49,363 nt of DNA from Verrucomicrobiota bacterium (GCA_016871515.1 VHDE01000038.1:1-49363); one strand, 5' to 3'; positions 8,071 to 17,990 are shown, counted from the first letter of the stretch. Program-made: numbers and translations. The notes: generated by a model from the letters alone, not told the origin.

Positions 8071-9057
8071 TTAGGCGGCCTCGGGCAGACCATTGGCCCT
8101 CCTTGTTCTCTTCGCAAAGCTGCCAACTGCGCCTTTCTGACGCTCCCGTGAGGACCTCTTGCCAAAGAGTGTCGTCTGCGCAGCTGAGGTGATGGCGAGC
8201 ACCGCTGGGTGATTGAGCTTGCGCTCCGCGCTGATCGCGTAGAACTGTTCGCGGCATTCCTCGGTGTGGCCGATAATTTCCACGCCGTAATGGGAAACCG
8301 CTTCGTCGACGACGATTCTGGGCAAAGGGCAAAAACCCAAGTCATCGGTCGCAGCGACCTTCATTAGCGCCGCGTCGTCGAACTCGGCCACCACGCGGGG
8401 GCGAATGCGATGTTGCTCGAACCATTTTTCCAGAGACCGTCGCAAAGCCGTGTCAGCGGCGGGCAACAACGCCGGTGCTTCGTGCAGGGAATAAGGAAAT
8501 CCGCGTTTAAGCGGCGCCGCCAGTTTCGGAGCGGCACAAAACGACAGGCCGGACTCACCGAGGAGATGGTTGAACACTTTGAGGTTTACCGAACTGGGCG
8601 ACGGTTCGTCCGCCAGAACGATGTCCAAGCGGTATGCGGCGAGTTGCGCCAGCAGATCGATCGTCTTCGCCTCGTAACACGCGGCCCGGACAGGCTGGGG
8701 CAGCTGAAATACAGGCTTGATAATCTCGTAACTCACAAGCTTTGGCAGAGAATTCACTATGCCAATTTGGATCCGCAATGGCCGCGTGGTGGGCCGCGCT
8801 TTGAGGGTGCTCATCAGATCGCTGCCGAGGGAGAAGATTTCTTCCGCGTAACTGAAAACTTGCTGTCCGGCTTCGGTCAATTCCAGGCGGCGTCCTCGCC
8901 GGCGAAACAGCTTTTCTTCCAGGGCGTTTTCGAGCGCCTGAACCTGCGCGCAGATGGTCGGTTGGCTGACATTGAGCTTTCCGGCGGCCCTTGTCAGACC
9001 GCCTTCCTTGGCCACGGCCCAGAAATAGCGCAGATGATGGTAGTTCAAAAATTCCAC
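8071..9057 (-). CDS. LysR-family transcriptional regulator, NhaR-like
   Basis: 328 residues. The N-terminal winged helix-turn-helix (about residues 5-65: [21 protein letters not shown] ... [16 protein letters not shown]) is closest in wording to NhaR, the Na+-responsive LysR regulator, including the H-L-R-Y-F-W-x-V-A-K-E-G stretch. The effector domain follows from about residue 92. The last ~35 residues are rich in Arg/Lys and atypical. It diverges from the usp-ATPase pair with about 112 bp between starts, the usual arrangement for a LysR protein controlling its neighbour, so it may regulate the cation ATPase. The effector is unknown. Confidence 0.85.
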   Translation of the reverse strand: MEFLNYHHLRYFWAVAKEGGLTRAAGKLNVSQPTICAQVQALENALEEKLFRRRGRRLELTEAGQQVFSYAEEIFSLGSDLMSTLKARPTTRPLRIQIGIVNSLPKLVSYEIIKPVFQLPQPVRAACYEAKTIDLLAQLAAYRLDIVLADEPSPSSVNLKVFNHLLGESGLSFCAAPKLAAPLKRGFPYSLHEAPALLPAADTALRRSLEKWFEQHRIRPRVVAEFDDAALMKVAATDDLGFCPLPRIVVDEAVSHYGVEIIGHTEECREQFYAISAERKLNHPAVLAITSAAQTTLFGKRSSRERQKGAVGSFAKRTRRANGLPEAA

Positions 9058-9169
9058 GGATGGAGGTTATTCGGTTTTCCCTAACGATTGAATCGAAAAA
9101 TCGTAATAGTCGAAGTATCGGGAAAGATAGACAGTGCAGCACCGTGAAACTGCCAAAAGCTTTCCCGGC

Positions 9170-9800
9170 ATGAATTTGAGAAGAATCCTTGTTCCCATCG
9201 ATTTCACGACGCCTTCCCTCGTCGCGCTGGACCACGCGGCGGGTTTGGCCGTCCGCTTCGCCAGTGAAGTTAATCTCCTGCATATCGTCGCGCCGAAAGC
9301 TATCCCTCGCCCCATCGAAACAGGCGGCAAAACAAAGTCAGAACGCGAAATCATCCGCAATGTGGAAGAGAGGCTGCGACGCCTTGCTAAGCGTTCCATG
9401 CCGGCATCGGTGCCAGTCAAAGTCCATGTGGATAATGGTATGGGTGGGATTAGATATCGTCCGCGCTGCAGAAGACGCAAAGAGCGATCTAATTATCCTG
9501 ACCACGCATGACTTGCACAGTGAGCGGCAAGCCTGATTTTGCCTTCGCGCGAATTCTCGGACGTAACCTGACACGGCCCGGAGCGCGGATGCCCACATCC
9601 GCGCGGAGCGCACAGCACAGGAATGGCGCGGATGCGGGCATCCGCGCTCCGATTGCTACTATGACAAATCCAGCATGAGACACCTCTTCTCAAGGAATGC
9701 CGCCGACTGGGTGATGCGCGACGCGCCATGTCCCGTGTTGTTGCTGCCCTGTGCCGAAACCACCGAACTCGAATTCTCAAATGACGATAATTCGCACTGA
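9170..9800 (+). pseudogene. Universal stress protein (UspA family), broken by a frameshift and a palindromic insertion
   Basis: From ATG 9170 the frame reads MNLRRILVPIDFTTPS..., the classic UspA start, through to VKVHVDNGM. It then needs a one-base shift near 9440 to continue as GLDIVRAAEDAKSDLIILTTH. Homology then breaks off at about 9513 and resumes at about 9674 with MRHLFSRNAADWVMRDAPCPV, the standard UspA C-terminus, ending at TGA 9800. The ~160 bp in between contains a perfect 16-bp inverted repeat. The old stop overlaps the ATPase start by 20 bp, so the two were once translationally coupled. As it stands no full UspA can be made. Confidence 0.85.
9513..9673. repeat. Palindromic insertion inside usp, family C
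   Basis: The segment that interrupts UspA homology. Its core is a perfect 16-bp inverted repeat, CGGAGCGCGGATGCCC (9579-9594) and GGGCATCCGCGCTCCG (9636-9651), with a further ATCCGCGC/GCGCGGAT pair inside. The sequence has no gene. Exact ends are uncertain by about 10 bp. Confidence 0.7.
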
Positions 9801-12468
9801 CCCGTCCACCTCGCAATGGCACACCATGCCGGTGGAAGAAGTTATTTCGAGCCTGACCTCCACGCCCAAGGGATTGGCCGCCGATGAAGCCGCCCGCAGG
9901 CTCGCTCAGTACGGGCCGAACGAACTGCAAGCTGCGCACCGCACTTCGCCTTGGGCGTTGCTTATCGACCAATTCAAGAACGTGCTCGTGATCATCTTGC
10001 TCGCGGCGACCGGGCTGTCTGCCTTTCTGGGACATGGTTTAGAAGCAATCGTGATCGCGGTCATTGTCCTGTTTGCGGTGCTTTTAGGTTTTATTCAGGA
10101 GTTTCGAGCCGAACGCGCCATCGAAGCTCTGCGTCAGATGGCGGCGCCCACGGCGGCTGTCCTGCGTGATGGGAACGAACTGGAGATTCCGGCCCGGGAC
10201 CTTGTGCCAGGCGATGTTATCTTCTTGCGCGCGGGCGATAAAATTCCAGCCGACGCGCGGTTGATCGAGTCGGTCAACTTGCAAATCGACGAAGCTGCGT
10301 TGACTGGCGAGTCGATGCCGGTCGAAAAGCACAGCGCCGTGATTGACGAAGTTGAACTGGCCGTCGGTGATCGAAAGAACATGGCCTACGCCGGCACGGC
10401 TGCAACGTATGGCCGCGGCCGCGCCTTGGTGGTCTCGACCGGCATGAGCACCGAATTCGGCAAGATCGCCCAGATGTTGCAAAGCGTCGAGACAGCGCGG
10501 ACTCCGCTGCAGGTCAACTTGGATAAAGTCGGTCACACGCTGGCCTGGGCGGCTTTGGGAATAGTGTCCGTGATCGTCACGCTCGGTTTAATTCGCGGCC
10601 AGCCGATTTTGGAAATGCTCATTTTCGGCGTTGCCCTCGCTGTCGCGGTCGTTCCGGAAGCGCTTCCGGCCGTTGTGACGATCTCGCTGGCTATCGGCGT
10701 GCAACGCATGGTCAAGCGCCACGCGCTGATGCGCCGTTTGCCGGCCGTGGAGACTCTCGGGAGCACGTCAGTCATTTGTTCCGACAAAACCGGCACCCTC
10801 ACGAAGGACGAGATGACCGTCCGCAAGATCGTCAATACCGGCCAGGATCTGGATGTTTCAGGCGCTGGGTACGAGCCTGTCGGTCAATTCTTGCGCGATG
10901 GAGCACACGTAGAACCTTCGCTCGCGTTGAAACGCTTGCTGAAGGCTGCCGCGCTCGCATCGGATGCCCGGATCACTGGCGATTCACGTAATGGTTGGGA
11001 CGTTAAAGGCGATCCGACCGAAGGCGCCTTGGTCGTCGCTGCCGCCAAAGCGGGGCTCGTCAAGGCTGATCTCGATGCGCAGTTTCCTCGTGTGGATGAA
11101 ATCCCTTTCACATCCGAAACGAAACGAATGACGACCCTGCACGACAGCCCTGAAGGCGTCGTCGCTTATTCGAAGGGCGCTCCGGAGATCGTCATCGATT
11201 CCTGTACGCGTCAGATGACCGAAAACGGGGATGCTCCGTTAGACAACGCCACGAAAACTAAACTCCTCGAATCGGCCCGGCGTCTGGCGAGCCAAGCTCT
11301 GCGCGTGCTGGCGGTAGCCACAAAACCGGGCGCAACGCGAGCGACTGCCGAGCGCGACCAAACATTCCTGGGATTGGCCGGGATGATCGACCCGCCGCGT
11401 CCCGAAGCGAAGGCTGCCGTCCAGACCTGTGCGACGGCTGGCATTAATGTCGTGATGATCACGGGCGATCATCCGCTCACGGCCGAAGCCATCGCTCGGG
11501 AGTTAGGCATTCTGAAGAGCGGACGCGTCGTCACAGGGGCCGAACTCGAAGCCATGAGCGACGCTGACTTGGAACGTAAGGTGCAGGACATCGAAGTCTT
11601 TGCGCGCGTCTCGCCGAACCACAAATTGCGCGTCGTCACCGCGCTGCAAAAGCGCGGTCATATTGCCGCCATGACTGGCGACGGTGTCAACGATGCGCCA
11701 GCCTTAAAGAAAGCCGATATTGGCATTGCGATGGGCATTACGGGCACGGACGTCACCAAAGAAGCGGCCGCGATGACGCTGACAGATGACAACTTTGCTT
11801 CGATCGTGGCGGCGGTCGAGGAAGGTCGCGGACTTTTCAGCAACATCAAAAAGTATTTGATGTACTTGCTTTCGTCGAACATCGGCGAAATCGGCCTGAT
11901 GACGGCGGCGACATTTGCGGGCGTTCCGCTACCTCTCAGTGCCGTGCAGATACTTTACGTCAACCTGGCTACGGATGGTTTGCCGGCGCTCGCCCTCGCG
12001 GTGGACCCGCCCGAAAAGGACCTTATGCTCCGTCGGCCACGCGACCCGCGCCTCGGTATTTTCACGCGCTCCGTCGTGATGCTGATGCTGGCTGGCGGCC
12101 TCTGGTCGATGATCACCAATTTTGGCATGTTCCTCTGGATGTTGAGGTCCGGGCGCAGTTTGGCAGAAGCGATGACGATGACCTTTGTGACTTTGGTGCT
12201 GATACAGTTCGTGAAGGCCTACAACTTCCGCTCGGATCGTTACTCAGTTTTTCGCCGGCCTTTCGCCAACAAATGGCTGAACGTTGCTATTGCTTGGGAA
12301 CTGCTGTTGCTGATAGCCATCGTTCATGTGCCATTTCTGGAAAAGGCATTCGGCACAGTTAATTTGTCGTTGCAGGATTGGGCCATCGCAGCAGCCTTGG
12401 CCTTCTCGATCTCGCCCGTTCTCGAACTGGCCAAATGGATCACGCGCCGCGCGCAACCTTCGTCCTAA
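9781..12468 (+). CDS. P2A-type cation-transporting ATPase (Ca2+-ATPase-like)
   Basis: 895 residues from ATG 9781. This start was chosen over the earlier GTG at 9751 because it gives the normal cation-ATPase N-terminal domain (WHTMPVEEVISSLTSTPKGL...) and overlaps the usp stop. Key motifs: TGES at 175-178 (dephosphorylation), PEALP at 292-296 in helix M4, phosphorylated Asp335 in SDKTGTLT, GDGVNDAPA at 633-641, and NLATDGLPA in M6, which with the M4 Glu is the P2A Ca2+-site signature. About ten membrane helices. It would pump Ca2+ (or possibly Mn2+ or Na+) out of the cytoplasm at the expense of ATP. Its upstream partner usp is broken; the divergent LysR gene may regulate it. Confidence 0.93.
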   Translation: MTIIRTDPSTSQWHTMPVEEVISSLTSTPKGLAADEAARRLAQYGPNELQAAHRTSPWALLIDQFKNVLVIILLAATGLSAFLGHGLEAIVIAVIVLFAVLLGFIQEFRAERAIEALRQMAAPTAAVLRDGNELEIPARDLVPGDVIFLRAGDKIPADARLIESVNLQIDEAALTGESMPVEKHSAVIDEVELAVGDRKNMAYAGTAATYGRGRALVVSTGMSTEFGKIAQMLQSVETARTPLQVNLDKVGHTLAWAALGIVSVIVTLGLIRGQPILEMLIFGVALAVAVVPEALPAVVTISLAIGVQRMVKRHALMRRLPAVETLGSTSVICSDKTGTLTKDEMTVRKIVNTGQDLDVSGAGYEPVGQFLRDGAHVEPSLALKRLLKAAALASDARITGDSRNGWDVKGDPTEGALVVAAAKAGLVKADLDAQFPRVDEIPFTSETKRMTTLHDSPEGVVAYSKGAPEIVIDSCTRQMTENGDAPLDNATKTKLLESARRLASQALRVLAVATKPGATRATAERDQTFLGLAGMIDPPRPEAKAAVQTCATAGINVVMITGDHPLTAEAIARELGILKSGRVVTGAELEAMSDADLERKVQDIEVFARVSPNHKLRVVTALQKRGHIAAMTGDGVNDAPALKKADIGIAMGITGTDVTKEAAAMTLTDDNFASIVAAVEEGRGLFSNIKKYLMYLLSSNIGEIGLMTAATFAGVPLPLSAVQILYVNLATDGLPALALAVDPPEKDLMLRRPRDPRLGIFTRSVVMLMLAGGLWSMITNFGMFLWMLRSGRSLAEAMTMTFVTLVLIQFVKAYNFRSDRYSVFRRPFANKWLNVAIAWELLLLIAIVHVPFLEKAFGTVNLSLQDWAIAAALAFSISPVLELAKWITRRAQPSS

Positions 12469-12480
12469 ACGACTCTCCTT

Positions 12481-12579
12481 GAACCTGCGTCGCTGGACAG
12501 GCGTCCCGCCTGTCCAGCATTTGCCAACACCAAAAGCAGGGACAGGCAAGACGCGCTGTCCTGCCAGGTTCACGGTCCC
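12481..12579. repeat. Palindromic intergenic element, family A (copy 3, reverse orientation)
   Basis: On the minus strand it reads GGGACCGTGAACC..., a palindrome around GGTGTTGGCAAATGCTGG, then GGTTC. This is almost base for base the element at 38565-38670 in the opposite orientation. A further GC-rich hairpin (AGGCGGGGCGGC / GCCGCGCCGCCT) follows near 12604-12632. No gene between 12469 and 12716. Confidence 0.8.
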
Positions 12580-12716
12580 AATGCGTATTTCAAAGAAACG
12601 TGAAGGCGGGGCGGCGTTGCCGCGCCGCCTTACCCAAGCATTCCGAGCTCAATCGTATTTCTTGAAACAAAATCGGATGGAATGGTTTGCTGTAGGCAGG
12701 TCATTACATGTAAGCT

Positions 12717-14549
12717 ATGAAGCAATCGAATGGACCGTGGAACTTCCGCAGACTTCTTGCCGCAGGTCTCATTTTCACGGCAGTCAGTTGGGGGATCGTG
12801 CTGGCCGCGGGGTTGTTTTGGTTTTCTTCGATCCGGGAAAAGGCGTGGCGAACGGAGGAACAGACTGCCCGGGCACGTGCGACACGAATTGTTCCGTTCG
12901 ACCAACCGCGCCGGGAACCCATCCAGGTTGCGCGCCCGCCCGATCTAGAGGCTGACCCGGGCAAATCTGCAAATGCTCCGCCCCCTGTCCTAACCGAGCC
13001 GACGCCTGTGGTTCAACCGCCGCTCGACATTGTTGAGCGTGTTATTCCTCGTTCCAATACGCTGGAGGCTCGGTCGCAACCGGGCGACGACATCTTCAAG
13101 GACCTGGTCATCCCGCATCTGCGCATTCAGATTCCGGCCACTGGGATAATGAACTTGCGCGGGCGGCCGCGTAGTTATGTCCGCGCTACCATTCGCGAGG
13201 GCGACATCGTTTATACAAACGTCGCGATTCGCCTCAAGGGGGGCCAGGCAGTTTTCAAGCCGTAGATCAAACCCCTTCGTTTACCGTGAATTTCGACAAT
13301 GACGCGCCGGGCCAAATTTTCCATGGATTGAAGAAAGTTCACCTCAACAGCTCAGTCCAGGATCGCGGTTATCTTTCCGAGAAAATGAGCCGCGAACTGT
13401 TCGAAGAAGCCGGCGTTCCTGCTCGGCGCGCGGGCCATGCTGTTGTGACCTTCGATGGCGAAACGCGAATGTATGTGGTGGTCGAAGGAATCAACAAGCA
13501 ATTCCTGAAGCGTCATTTCAAGGATGTGACGGGCACCGTTTATGACGGCCACTCCGGATCAGAGGTCAACCAACGGATGGGAGATCAACTCGGGAGATTA
13601 TCCGAATGATTGGAAACGTCTTCACGACCTGGCGAACGCAGCGAGGCGGCCAATCGGGTCTCGGTTGGCGGCTCTTGAAGAAACGCTCGATGTGGACCGG
13701 TTCCTTTCGTTCATGGCCATGGAAACGATCCTTTGGCACAGGGACGGCTACACGATGCATCGGAACAATTTCAGGGTTTATCATGACCGCGACACGGATC
13801 GGATGGTTTTTATTCCGCAAGGTCTGGATCAAATGCTTTCCAAGCCAGACGGGCCCATCGTCCCTCAGTTGGGAGGTTTGGTAGCCAAGGCGGTCCTGGA
13901 GGTCCCCGAATTGCGCCAGCGGTACGAGGAGCGCTTCGCGCAAATCGTCACAAACATCTTTCGCCCGGACGTGGTCAATCGCCGCATTAACGAGGTGGCG
14001 AGAAAAGTCGGCGAGGCGATGGCTAAATTCGACCCTAATGCCCGTCACCAGACAGGTTTGTCCAGGCGCGTGAGTCAACGTGCTGCCAGCTTGCAACGCC
14101 AACTTTTTCCGGACACCGTCGCGAAGCTCAGCACGTTCGAGACGATGCCGCTGACGGATTGGCAGCCAAAAACAGATCTGGGCGAGGCTAAGTTGGACCG
14201 GCAACAGGACGGAGCGGGCAACGCGATTCTCCACATATCCACCACGACTGGCTGCACAGCTTCATGGCGCACTCATGTTCTCCTGGACCGCGGCAAATAC
14301 CGCTTCGAAGCCCGCCTCAAGACTCAAGGAGTCGTGCTCGATGTAGATGATCCTCGCGCGGGCGCAGGCCTGCGCATTTCCCGTCATCGCATCGGCCAGA
14401 AAAACACTGGAGACCGGGATTGGACGCCGGTGACATTCGATCTGGAGGTGCGTGACGAACAGTCCGATGTCGAACTGGTCTGCGCACTGCGCGCCGATCA
14501 GGGCGACGTTTGGTTCGACGCCAAATCCCTTCGCCTCAGCAGGCGATGA
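12717..14549 (+). pseudogene. CotH-kinase-like spore-coat/surface protein, two frameshifts
   Basis: Three open segments in frames 0, 2 and 0 join into one protein. The first has a membrane anchor (residues ~13-36) and a Pro-rich linker, then the family's LRIQIP and VAIRLKGG motifs. It stops at TAG 13263. Restoring one G in the GGGGGG run at 13238-13243 gives RLKGGPGSF-QAVDQTPSFTV, joining smoothly to NFDNDAPGQIFHGLKKVHLNSSVQD in the second frame. A compensating shift near 13550-13575 leads to the third segment, with ALEETLDVDRFLSFMAMETI and NNFRVYHDRDTDRMVFIPQGLDQML, the core of the CotH fold. The C-terminal ~110 residues resemble a carbohydrate-binding-like module. CotH proteins are protein kinases or surface proteins. 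Decay or base-call errors are both possible. Confidence 0.8.
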
Positions 14550-14550
14550 A

Positions 14551-14680
14551 GGAATTTGCGATTTGCGATTTGCGATTGAAGAGAGCGGGCAGTTCGCGAC
14601 TATCCGGTGTTCGCTAAAAGTCGCAAATTGCAAATTGCAAATCTCAAATTGCAAATCTAAAATCTAAAATCCCAAATCCC
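14551..14680. repeat. AT-rich short-word repeat forming an inverted pair
   Basis: The word GATTTGC occurs in tandem at 14559-14577 and its complement GCAAAT recurs in CAAATTGCAAATTGCAAATC from about 14624 to 14658, followed by AAATCTAAAATCTAAAATC. The two halves can pair. It lies between convergent genes and could serve as a bidirectional transcription end. Confidence 0.5.
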
Positions 14681-14956
14681 TCAGCGATCTCTCCGTTCGC
14701 TGTAAATTTGCCCATCCCAACACGAGACTAAGGCAAGTCCGGCTTTCGGCGAAAGAGACAGATCGGCCACGGCGTCCGGGAACACGAACGCGACGGTTGA
14801 TTTATCATCGATCCCGATGCGTAGCGCATAGTGAAACTCTGCGCTACGAGGAAGCCATGCGCGTTTGAAGGGCAATCGGGCGCCGTGGAGCGATGCGCTC
14901 TTCCCGAGCTTGCGGTGTTGGGAACAAGTAACGATGCGCCTTTCGCACCGGCGTTT
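14681..14956 (-). pseudogene. Possible C-terminal fragment of a repeat/WD-like protein
   Basis: On the minus strand an open frame with no good start reads ...KRAWLPRSAEFHYALRIGID..., then VAFVFPDAVADLSLSP and ends LALVSCWDGQIYSERRDR. The last part resembles a blade of a WD40 or PQQ-type propeller (SP-G-LALVSCWDG-IY). It sits just downstream of the SGNH gene on the same strand but is not fused to it. It may be the tail of a lost gene, or chance. Low certainty. Confidence 0.25.
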
Positions 14957-16279
14957 TCACTTCTCAAGATAGCCATCGAATGTGATCCAGCGATCTTCCT
15001 CATTCTGATAAGTGATCGGTTTGGGGTCGAGCCAATCGATGATCGTGTCTTTGATCGAGTAGGCAAAGAAATGATTTCCAGCCGGACTGTAATGGCCGAT
15101 GAAGTAACGCTTGGTGTATTGATCGAAAGGGATGCTGAAACTTTTGTAATCTTCGACGTGAACCAAGTTCATGTCGAAGTAGCGGAATTGGCGTTCTTTC
15201 AGAAAATCGACGACCTCTTGATCGTAGCGGGGTTTGCCTTCGACGAGCGGCCGCATGACGCGGGAAGGATCGAACAGCACGACCAGAAGTTTCTTCCCGT
15301 GGCGCTCGGTGAAATCGCTTGCTTTGGTTAGAATCACTTTCGTAGCCGCGAAGGCGTAGCGGTTGAGTAATTGATCGATCACCGGCCGCGGTGGTTGCGC
15401 GTCGGCCAGAGTTTGCAAATCGAACTTCAGATGCGCCGCGAGCTTGCGTACGCTTGGCATGTCAAGGTCACCGACGTTGCCGCGAGCGTACATCATTAGG
15501 TTCAACGCCAGATCATCTTTCAAAGCTTGAACCATCCAATCGGGATCGCTCATTTTGTAAACTGATTCGGGTGTGGGCAGCCGGTTCTCGTGCTCTTCGA
15601 GCTGGCCGGTCTGAAGGTTCATTTCGATGTTCGCCCAGAAATTGTTGTGAAAGGCGCGGCCGCCATCGTGGTTCCACCAGGGATAAATCGCGGCGTGGCG
15701 GCAGCGCAGGAGGCTGCGCACGTGATCATCGCCCCAAATGTAAAAAATCACATGCTTGGCGCCGAGGTTAGTCTGCTCTTCACGAATCATACGGCGATAA
15801 GCTTGATAAGCGCCGAAGCCTCCCATCCCGAAATTTCTGACCGGTTCGCCAAGGTGGCCGGCCAGGTATTCTTGCCACGTTTCGCTATCGCTGACTTGAT
15901 GGCATTGCGTGAAGCTGTCGCCGTACGTGTTAATTCGGCACGGTTTATTCGCATAAATCTGCGCGGTTCGCGTGCCATTTGGACGCGAAGTTGAAATCGT
16001 CGAACTGCGGTTGATCCCATCCTTCGGCATGTAGTAGCCGAGTTTGTATCCCGTAATCGGGTCAAACTTGGCCCACGAAAGCTGCTTGGGATCGAGAAAG
16101 ACCTCGAGCGTCTTCCGATCCACCGCGCTTTTGCGGAGGTAAGCCTCAAAAGCAGGCGGTGTCTGGCCTTGCGCAGAAGTGGCGATTGACAATGCGCAGG
16201 AGATGGCAATCTGAAATAGGGCTGTTCCGATACAAGTGCTATGCAAAGCGCTGATGGCGGGGGTTTCTTTTGAGTTCAT
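14957..16279 (-). CDS. SGNH/GDSL-like hydrolase, exported
   Basis: 440 residues with an N-terminal hydrophobic stretch (about residues 19-36, ...ALSIATSAQGQ) that looks like a cleavable signal peptide. The SGNH blocks are visible: GDS in NTYGDSFTQC near residue 118 (nucleophile Ser), Gly in NFGMGGFGAYQA near 150, Asn/Asp residues in IFYIWGDDHVRS near 182, and a late S-P-A-G-N-H near residue 407 that supplies the catalytic His. Such enzymes are esterases or acyl-transferring hydrolases on carbohydrates or lipids. The substrate is not deducible. It diverges from the DUF1501 gene across about 158 bp. Confidence 0.75.
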   Translation of the reverse strand: MNSKETPAISALHSTCIGTALFQIAISCALSIATSAQGQTPPAFEAYLRKSAVDRKTLEVFLDPKQLSWAKFDPITGYKLGYYMPKDGINRSSTISTSRPNGTRTAQIYANKPCRINTYGDSFTQCHQVSDSETWQEYLAGHLGEPVRNFGMGGFGAYQAYRRMIREEQTNLGAKHVIFYIWGDDHVRSLLRCRHAAIYPWWNHDGGRAFHNNFWANIEMNLQTGQLEEHENRLPTPESVYKMSDPDWMVQALKDDLALNLMMYARGNVGDLDMPSVRKLAAHLKFDLQTLADAQPPRPVIDQLLNRYAFAATKVILTKASDFTERHGKKLLVVLFDPSRVMRPLVEGKPRYDQEVVDFLKERQFRYFDMNLVHVEDYKSFSIPFDQYTKRYFIGHYSPAGNHFFAYSIKDTIIDWLDPKPITYQNEEDRWITFDGYLEK

Positions 16280-16437
16280 GGTCGGTCAACAGGTGTATTG
16301 ACTTTTCGCGAAGATGGCAAAGCCGCATCTGGATCCAAACGTGATCAAGATGGAACGGCATCAAAATGAGAGCTTGCGAGCCGCGCGTTTCTGCGGTTTA
16401 GTTCACTGCAAAGCTCGAGCCGACTGCCACTGGCGCC

Positions 16438-17847
16438 ATGCTTACATTTCTTAGCAAACCCGTCCGGAACTGCGATGGGATTTCACGCCGCACGTTTTTG
16501 AAGGCCGGGGCGCTTGGTGTTGCGAACCTGACTTTAGCTGATTTGCTCCGCGCCGAGCATTCCGCGGGTCGCGGTTCGTCGACCAAGGCGATCATTAACA
16601 TCCACTTGGATGGCGGGCCGCCGCAGATGGACATGATCGATCCGAAACCGGGTGCGCCCATTGAATTCCGCGGCAACCTCAGTTCAATTCGGACCAGGAT
16701 TCCCGGATTTCATGTCAGCGAACTGATGCCCAAAGTCGCCTCGATGGCGGACAAATTTATCTTCATCCGTTCGCTGATCGGCGCTGAGGAACAACACCAC
16801 GCCTTTCAATGCCTCTCCGGTTTCGAAGAGAAAGATTTGGCCTCAATTGGCGGCCACCCTTCCATGGGCTGCGTGCTCGCGAAAATTCTCGGTTCGCCAA
16901 AAGATGCGACGCCAACCTTTGTCGATCTCATGCAAGGGCGTGCTCTCGTGCGCAACAGCGCGCGCCCGGGTTTTCTTGGACCAGCTTATAAACCATTTCG
17001 CCCGGATATCTCGCATTTGTTCCACCGTGAGCTGGAGCCGGGCATGAAGAAGGAATTGGCCGCACGCGGCGCGAATCACACACTCAGTTTGGCTTTGTCC
17101 GAAGGCATCACCGTTGGGCGGCTCGAAAACCGGGTTGATCTTTTATCCAACATGGATCGGCTCAAACGCGAGATCGACCGCAGTGGCGAGATGGGAGCAA
17201 TGGACAAGTTTACGCAGCAAGCCATGGGTATTCTGACCTCCGGCAAATTCGCGGAAGCGATGGATCTCGCTAAAGAAGACCCGCGCGTTGTAGCGCGATA
17301 CACGCCACGCGTGAGCCGGCCATCTGATGCCTGGTACACAAGCGAAGGACCGGAGGCCGCCCAAAAACTTCTCTTGGCGCGCCGGCTCGTTGAAGCCGGT
17401 GTGCGCTGCGTCAGTCTTTCGATCAGCGATTTCGACACCCACTCGAAAAACCTGCAGCGCATGCAGGACTTGGTCCCAATAGTCGATCACGCTTTGCATG
17501 CGTTAATCACAGATTTGGAAGACCGCGGAATGCTTCAAGATGTCACAATCGTGGCTTGGGGCGAATTTGGACGCACGCCGAAGATCAACAACGGCGGCGG
17601 ACGCGATCATTGGCCGCGCGTTGGGATGGCGATGATGGCAGGCGGTGGGATGCGAGCCGGCCAAGTGATTGGCTCGACCGACCGATATGCTGCGGAAGCC
17701 ACTTCGAGACCAGTGCATTACCAGGACGTAATTGCCACGCTGTATCATAACTTGGGCATTGATCCACTCGCGACAACGGTGAATGACAGAACAGGACGTC
17801 CACAATTCTTGGTCAACATCGGCCAGCCCATTCGAGAGGCAATTTGA
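16438..17847 (+). CDS. DUF1501 family protein with Tat signal
   Basis: 469 residues. A twin-arginine signal (SRRTFLKAGALGVANLTLADLL, residues ~17-38) indicates folded export. The body is a DUF1501 domain: NIHLDGGPPQMDMIDPKP near residue 54, HHAFQCL near 120, DTHSKN near 327 and WGEFGRTPKIN near 362. These are metal-ligand-like positions of an alkaline-phosphatase-type fold (sulfatase-like). DUF1501 proteins are expanded in Planctomycetes and Verrucomicrobiota, usually beside a cytochrome-containing DUF1549/DUF1553 gene. No such partner is next to this one. The reaction is unknown. Confidence 0.9.
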   Translation: MLTFLSKPVRNCDGISRRTFLKAGALGVANLTLADLLRAEHSAGRGSSTKAIINIHLDGGPPQMDMIDPKPGAPIEFRGNLSSIRTRIPGFHVSELMPKVASMADKFIFIRSLIGAEEQHHAFQCLSGFEEKDLASIGGHPSMGCVLAKILGSPKDATPTFVDLMQGRALVRNSARPGFLGPAYKPFRPDISHLFHRELEPGMKKELAARGANHTLSLALSEGITVGRLENRVDLLSNMDRLKREIDRSGEMGAMDKFTQQAMGILTSGKFAEAMDLAKEDPRVVARYTPRVSRPSDAWYTSEGPEAAQKLLLARRLVEAGVRCVSLSISDFDTHSKNLQRMQDLVPIVDHALHALITDLEDRGMLQDVTIVAWGEFGRTPKINNGGGRDHWPRVGMAMMAGGGMRAGQVIGSTDRYAAEATSRPVHYQDVIATLYHNLGIDPLATTVNDRTGRPQFLVNIGQPIREAI

Positions 17848-17990
17848 CGTGAAGGGCCGGCAGGGCGAGGTAGCACTCGAGACGCTTGCGTTACTCCAAA
17901 ATGATTCCTGCCAACGCAAGGTCAACTTGGCATAGATGGCTCACTCCTGGTGAGCACAGGCGGGTCCATTCTCATTAGCGGTGACGTCAA

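Noticed and set aside
8004..8345. N-terminal extension of the first pseudopilin-like gene
   Set aside because: It overlaps the 3' end of the LysR gene on the same strand in another frame, and the prepilin leader begins properly at 8003.
13257..13265. Recoded stop (Sec or Pyl) in the CotH gene
   Set aside because: The stop is TAG and the frame after it is not CotH; a one-base shift restores homology, so recoding is not needed.
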